A program made the translations under genes and the position numbers. Positions 55,635 to 58,915 of a stretch of DNA of 58,915 nucleotides are shown here, in pieces (the first letter of the stretch is position 1; the number at the start of each line of letters is the position of its first letter). The notes below the pieces were generated by a model that ran no database searches, was not told the origin of the DNA, and worked only from the letters and a program-made list of their open reading frames with translations. The DNA is from Caldithrix sp. Lineage in GTDB: Bacteria > KSB1 > UBA2214 > DYKH01. The stretch lies in the NCBI GenBank assembly GCA_020722685.1, contig DYKH01000017.1, positions 1 to 58,915 on the forward strand, written 5' to 3'.

Positions 55635-56546
55635 ATGAGCAAGGAGCGGATAGGATTTATCGGCTTGGGGATTATGGGCCGGCCGATGTGCTTGAATCTG
55701 CTGAAAGCCGGCTATTCGGTGACAGCTTACAATCGAACGTCATCCAAATTGCAGGCGGTCACGTCAGCCGGTGCAAAAGGAGCAGACTCCCCAAGAGCAG
55801 TGGCAGACCGATCCGATGTCATCATTACCATGGTGACCGATTCTCCCGACGTGGAATCTGTTATCCTAGGACCGGAAGGAGTCATTCATGGCGCCAAACC
55901 CGGCAGTGTGGTGATCGACATGAGCACCATTTCCCCCAAAGTGACACAAATGATTGCGGAGCGACTGCAGCAAAACAAAGTCGAGATGTTGGATGCTCCT
56001 GTGAGCGGCGGCGACGTCGGCGCCATTGCCGGTACTTTGGCCATCATGGTCGGCGGTAAAAAAGCTGCGTATGACCGATGTTTGCCAATTTTTCAAGCGA
56101 TGGGGAAAACGATCACCTACGTGGGCGCACACGGCATGGGGCAAACGGTCAAGCTCTGCAACCAGATATTGGTTTCGGTAACCAATATGGCCGTTTGCGA
56201 GGCGATCCTTTTTGCGCAAAAGGCCGGTCTTGACCCTAATATTATGATAGAAGCAACGAAGAATGGCGCTGCCGGCTCCTGGCAGCTTGCCAACCTGGGT
56301 CCCAAGATGGTGGCCCGCAATTTTGCTCCCGGCTTTATGATCGACCTACAGCAAAAGGACTTGCGCTTGGCATTGGAAGCCGCCCGCGATCAACATTTGC
56401 CAATTCCGGCGGTGAGCTTGGTGAGCCAATTATTTTCCGGCTGTCAGGCGCACGGTGAAGGTACCGAGGGCACGCAGGCGCTCATCAAATCGCTGGAAAG
56501 GTTGGCGGGGATTTCGCAAGCCGACCCACTGCCTTTGAGTCCGTGA
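55635..56546 (+). CDS. NAD(P)-dependent beta-hydroxyacid dehydrogenase (GarR/HIBADH family)
   Basis: A 303-residue enzyme, most like 2-hydroxy-3-oxopropionate (tartronate semialdehyde) reductase. The nucleotide fold GFIGLGIMGRPMCLNLLKAG is followed by YNRTSSK, which suggests NADP preference. Then come DMSTISP, the substrate-binding DAPVSGGDVGAIAGTLAIMV, GHGMGQTVKLCNQILV-like (GAHGMGQTVKLCNQILVSVT) with the catalytic Lys, and KDLRLALEAA. It reduces an oxoacid reversibly; the exact substrate is uncertain. RBS AGGAG precedes the ATG. Confidence 0.9.
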   Translation: MSKERIGFIGLGIMGRPMCLNLLKAGYSVTAYNRTSSKLQAVTSAGAKGADSPRAVADRSDVIITMVTDSPDVESVILGPEGVIHGAKPGSVVIDMSTISPKVTQMIAERLQQNKVEMLDAPVSGGDVGAIAGTLAIMVGGKKAAYDRCLPIFQAMGKTITYVGAHGMGQTVKLCNQILVSVTNMAVCEAILFAQKAGLDPNIMIEATKNGAAGSWQLANLGPKMVARNFAPGFMIDLQQKDLRLALEAARDQHLPIPAVSLVSQLFSGCQAHGEGTEGTQALIKSLERLAGISQADPLPLSP

Positions 56547-56705
56547 ACTATCGCGGAACTGCCTAGCACCCGCTCTTGAGGAGCACGGATAGTTGTCCGG
56601 CATTGTGCTTGCATCCTCTATGGGGGATAGCAAAAGCCAAAAAGGGTGCGTCCATGGCGTAGGCGTTGCAGAAAACCGTTCAGCATTCCCATTAGGTGGA
56701 ACTAT

Positions 56706-58559
56706 TTGATCAATTCTAAGACTCTTTCCGGGCGGTTCCGGGTTTGGCGGCGGCATTCCGATCTTACCTACCTGAGTATTCTTCTTTCCTTGCTGGTTGC
56801 CAAGTCCGCACTGGGCAATCAGCCCCATCGCTCGATCACTCACTTGGTTTCCGCCAACGGCCAGTGCACCATTCGCTACAACCTGGCGACCAGAAGCGTG
56901 GACTCCTTTCGCCCTCATTTGGCGGATTATTGGGATATTGGTGTTCTTACTCCAAATCTCATCGAAAGGGCCGGTTTCAGCCTTACCCTCAAGGGCAACA
57001 CCGCCGATCTATCGATTCTGCCCATCAGTCACTCCGGCTACATCAACGGCACAACCATTATCAGAATCGAACAGTCCATCGGCAAACTGAAAGCCATTTC
57101 CTATCTCTGGACGCCGATGATTGTCGATTTCAAGGTGATGTTGATGGTTATACACATCCCCAATGCGGTGAATTTGGGCATCGAAATGTCCTCCGTCAAC
57201 GGCTTCGCCACGGCGTTGACAACGGAATTGACGCCGATCAGAATGGCGCAGATTGAAGGGGATGACTGTTGGATCGGCCAAGCCATCATCTGGCACGCCG
57301 GCTTGCCGTTAGAGACCCTGGAAAAGTTAAAGCAAGAGCTGAGCAAAGCAAAGCCCAAATTGCTGTTGGAAGCCGAGCAAAGGTGGTGGAATCATTGGCA
57401 TCGTTTGGGCAAGGCCCCTGCGGATATCATTGACAAAAAGTACGAGGTTCTGTTGCAGTCCGCGGCCTTCATCAAGGCGGCGCAGAGCCGTGAATCCGGG
57501 CCGGGAAATGGGCAAATCGTGAACACTCTCTCTTCCTCACACGAACGGTCGGCCTACTCCCGCGACATGGCCTATTCGATTGTCGCTCTCATCCGCATGG
57601 GGCATTTTCCGGAGGCCAAGTCGGCCTTGCAATTTCTGCTCAACGGCAAAAGCAGAGAGAACGTGACCTATCGTTTTCAGGGCAAGGACTGGGGCGTCGG
57701 CAAACCCTACGCCATTTCCCTCTCACATTACTATGGCATAGGCATTGAAAGAGCCAATCTTGCTTCCGATGCCCCTCTGCTGTATTTTGACGGTCTAGGA
57801 CTCTTTCTTTGGGCGGCGGGAGAGTTTGTCAAACACGGCTCGGACATCGCGTATATCAAGTCAAGCTGGCCGCAAATCGAAAAGTATGTGATCGAGCCGC
57901 TCCTGAGCTCCATCGACCAGACCGGATTGGTGCGAAAGGACTCCGGCCTGTGGAATGAGCCGCTGCCGGGAGAACATTTTGCCTTCGCCTCTTTGAGCGC
58001 CTTTCGCGGCCTGAATAGCGCCGCCTTGATGGCGCGTACCATTGGACTGAGAGAGAAGGCAGAATTCTACACCAAGAAAGCCTCGCAGCTAAGAGAGAAC
58101 ATCTTGTCCCAGTTGACGGTCGGCTCTTCGCGCGTGCTCAGCAAAAGCATGGAGACGAAACGCTACCCTTACTTTTTGGATAGCTCCGGCATCGAGGCGA
58201 TCAATTGGCAAGTTGTCGAGCCAAGCTGGAATTCTGCCAAGTCCACCCTGAAAGCCCTGGAGGCATTCCTTCGCGTCGGTGACTTGCCCAGAGGTTTTGC
58301 CCTGGGTTACAGTCGCGCGAGAGTAAAGGGCGATGAAAACCTCTTTGCTTCCCTTCGCGCGGTGGAGGCGCTTCGCATTATGGGTCATAAAAAGCGCGCC
58401 GAGCAATTGCTGAAATGGATTACCGAGCAAGCCTCGATGAACGGCGAAATGATTCCAGAGTACTTTACCAGCGCGGAAGCGGACTATGCCGGGGCTTATC
58501 CGTTGATTGGCATGGGTGCAGGGGCGTTCATTCTGGCAACGATCACCGAGACAAAATGA
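56706..58559 (+). CDS. Six-hairpin (GH15-like) glycosidase-like exported protein
   Basis: A 617-residue protein if started at TTG 56706, which has AGGTGGA five bases upstream. A GTG at 56646 is the longer alternative. It has a hydrophobic signal segment (TYLSILLSLLVAKSALG). A beta-rich N-terminal region like that of bacterial glucoamylases precedes a helical (alpha/alpha)6 domain: SRDMAYSIVALIRMGHFPEA KSALQFLL, YFDGLGLFLWAAGEFVKHGS, LWNEPLPGEHFAFASLSAFR, YFTSAEADYAGAYPLIGMGA. A candidate general acid is the Glu of LWNEPLPGEH, but I cannot fix it. It probably trims a glycan in the periplasm. Confidence 0.7.
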   Translation: MINSKTLSGRFRVWRRHSDLTYLSILLSLLVAKSALGNQPHRSITHLVSANGQCTIRYNLATRSVDSFRPHLADYWDIGVLTPNLIERAGFSLTLKGNTADLSILPISHSGYINGTTIIRIEQSIGKLKAISYLWTPMIVDFKVMLMVIHIPNAVNLGIEMSSVNGFATALTTELTPIRMAQIEGDDCWIGQAIIWHAGLPLETLEKLKQELSKAKPKLLLEAEQRWWNHWHRLGKAPADIIDKKYEVLLQSAAFIKAAQSRESGPGNGQIVNTLSSSHERSAYSRDMAYSIVALIRMGHFPEAKSALQFLLNGKSRENVTYRFQGKDWGVGKPYAISLSHYYGIGIERANLASDAPLLYFDGLGLFLWAAGEFVKHGSDIAYIKSSWPQIEKYVIEPLLSSIDQTGLVRKDSGLWNEPLPGEHFAFASLSAFRGLNSAALMARTIGLREKAEFYTKKASQLRENILSQLTVGSSRVLSKSMETKRYPYFLDSSGIEAINWQVVEPSWNSAKSTLKALEAFLRVGDLPRGFALGYSRARVKGDENLFASLRAVEALRIMGHKKRAEQLLKWITEQASMNGEMIPEYFTSAEADYAGAYPLIGMGAGAFILATITETK

Positions 58560-58803
58560 TTGAGGACAAAATCATTTTGACTTTGGGTTGTGGTATCTGC
58601 GCCCAGATCAGGTTGATCCCGGTGTATCCGGGACTTGCATTTTGTCGGCCGGGCTTGAAATGCCAAAAGTAACTGTTGATTATGGCAATTCTGAATGATT
58701 AAATTTGCACAATTGTAGCCGGCTAAAACCACTCTGCAAATATCGCTTGCGGCTACCGAATGAATTAATAATCGCTTTTTCAATGAGTCTAAGAGTCAGA
58801 AAT

Positions 58804-58915
58804 ATGAAAAGTTTCTTAAGGCTTGGCCGGTTTATGCTGATCGCTGCCGGGCTGTTGCCCGTCTTTGTCATCTGTTCATTCGACGATCCCAAGGCCCCCT
58901 CGTGGGAGGTCCCGA
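58804..58915 (+). CDS. N-terminus of an exported protein, cut by the window end
   Basis: 37 codons from ATG 58804: a signal peptide MKSFLRLGRFMLIAAGLLPV FVIC, then SFDDPKAPSWEVP, running off the window. The Cys 24 after FVI could be a lipobox. The SFDDPKAPSWEV start is one I associate with surface proteins of related candidate phyla, from memory. Function unknown. Confidence 0.6.
   Translation, partial: MKSFLRLGRFMLIAAGLLPVFVICSFDDPKAPSWEVP

Overview
The window reads as a chromosomal segment of a Gram-negative bacterium of the FCB group (Fibrobacterota-Chlorobiota-Bacteroidota relatives). Candidate division KSB1, Calditrichota and Ignavibacteriota are the closest fits I can suggest. The evidence is three proteins ending in a type IX secretion sorting domain of the 'YPNPFNPSTTI' kind, lipoprotein signals, a TonB-dependent receptor, a CarB of the 'ALKIGEAGEFDYSG' type, a two-component propeller sensor with a Y_Y_Y domain, and a pentaheme cytochrome. 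No phylogenetic test was possible. Base composition looks even (about half G+C), with no obvious compositional island.

Layout. 1-6 kb: tRNA-Ala(GGC), an ISL3 transposase relic, an L-rhamnose mutarotase with a frameshifted tail, a glycerophosphodiesterase lipoprotein, a degenerate APS-kinase-like protein, a DASS anion transporter, a DUF2809 membrane protein and a LamG lipoprotein. 6-10 kb: an envelope cluster of a beta-barrel-like protein and two CsgG-like proteins. 10-15 kb: an aldehyde dehydrogenase, HicBA, a K+ channel with an RCK domain, a frameshifted PIN gene with its small partner, and a MntA/HepT pair whose HEPN gene carries a nonsense codon. 15-26 kb: carAB, an RraA-like protein, a DUF72 protein, a C69 dipeptidase and a C1 peptidase. 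25.7-32.4 kb: a DtxR-like regulator with feoA and feoB behind a palindromic operator, a TonB-dependent receptor and an alkaline-phosphatase-superfamily protein. 32.5-36.8 kb: pentaheme cytochrome c, DUF6132 protein, CoA-disulfide-reductase-like flavoprotein, HAD protein, FmdB zinc ribbon and a previously uncalled small membrane protein that may be a selenoprotein. 37-44.6 kb: a GNAT-like protein, a Tat-exported TIM-barrel isomerase, an AGE-family epimerase, VapBC, and a beta-helix protein split by a small inverted-repeat element. 44.8-50 kb: a duplicated response-regulator tail, a MazEF-like pair, the intact response regulator and its sensor kinase. 50-58.9 kb: a jelly-roll protein, CotH, YchF, a zinc-ribbon rhomboid protease, a SnoaL-like lipoprotein, a beta-hydroxyacid dehydrogenase, a six-hairpin glycosidase-like protein, and the first codons of another exported protein.

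What stands out. (1) At 36605-36766 (minus strand) a short membrane protein is interrupted by TGA in the context GVPT-TGA-MSPSC. A 7-bp hairpin with a GGC loop follows at the distance expected of a bacterial SECIS element. (2) Two families of short-unit repeats lie directly after stop codons and are always oriented with the preceding gene. One has 10/11-bp units (TTGACCATTC type, five loci) and one has 7/8-bp units (TAGGCTGT type, three loci). (3) A 152-bp inverted-repeat element with an 8-bp target duplication splits the beta-helix gene, and removing it in silico restores one 607-residue frame. A relative of the element sits just before the sensor-kinase start. (4) Toxin-antitoxin modules are numerous and are either broken or embedded in duplicated gene tails.

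Promoters visible by eye share TTGNNN, a 16-17-bp spacer that is often T-rich, and a TATAAT-like -10 box, so the housekeeping sigma factor is conventional.
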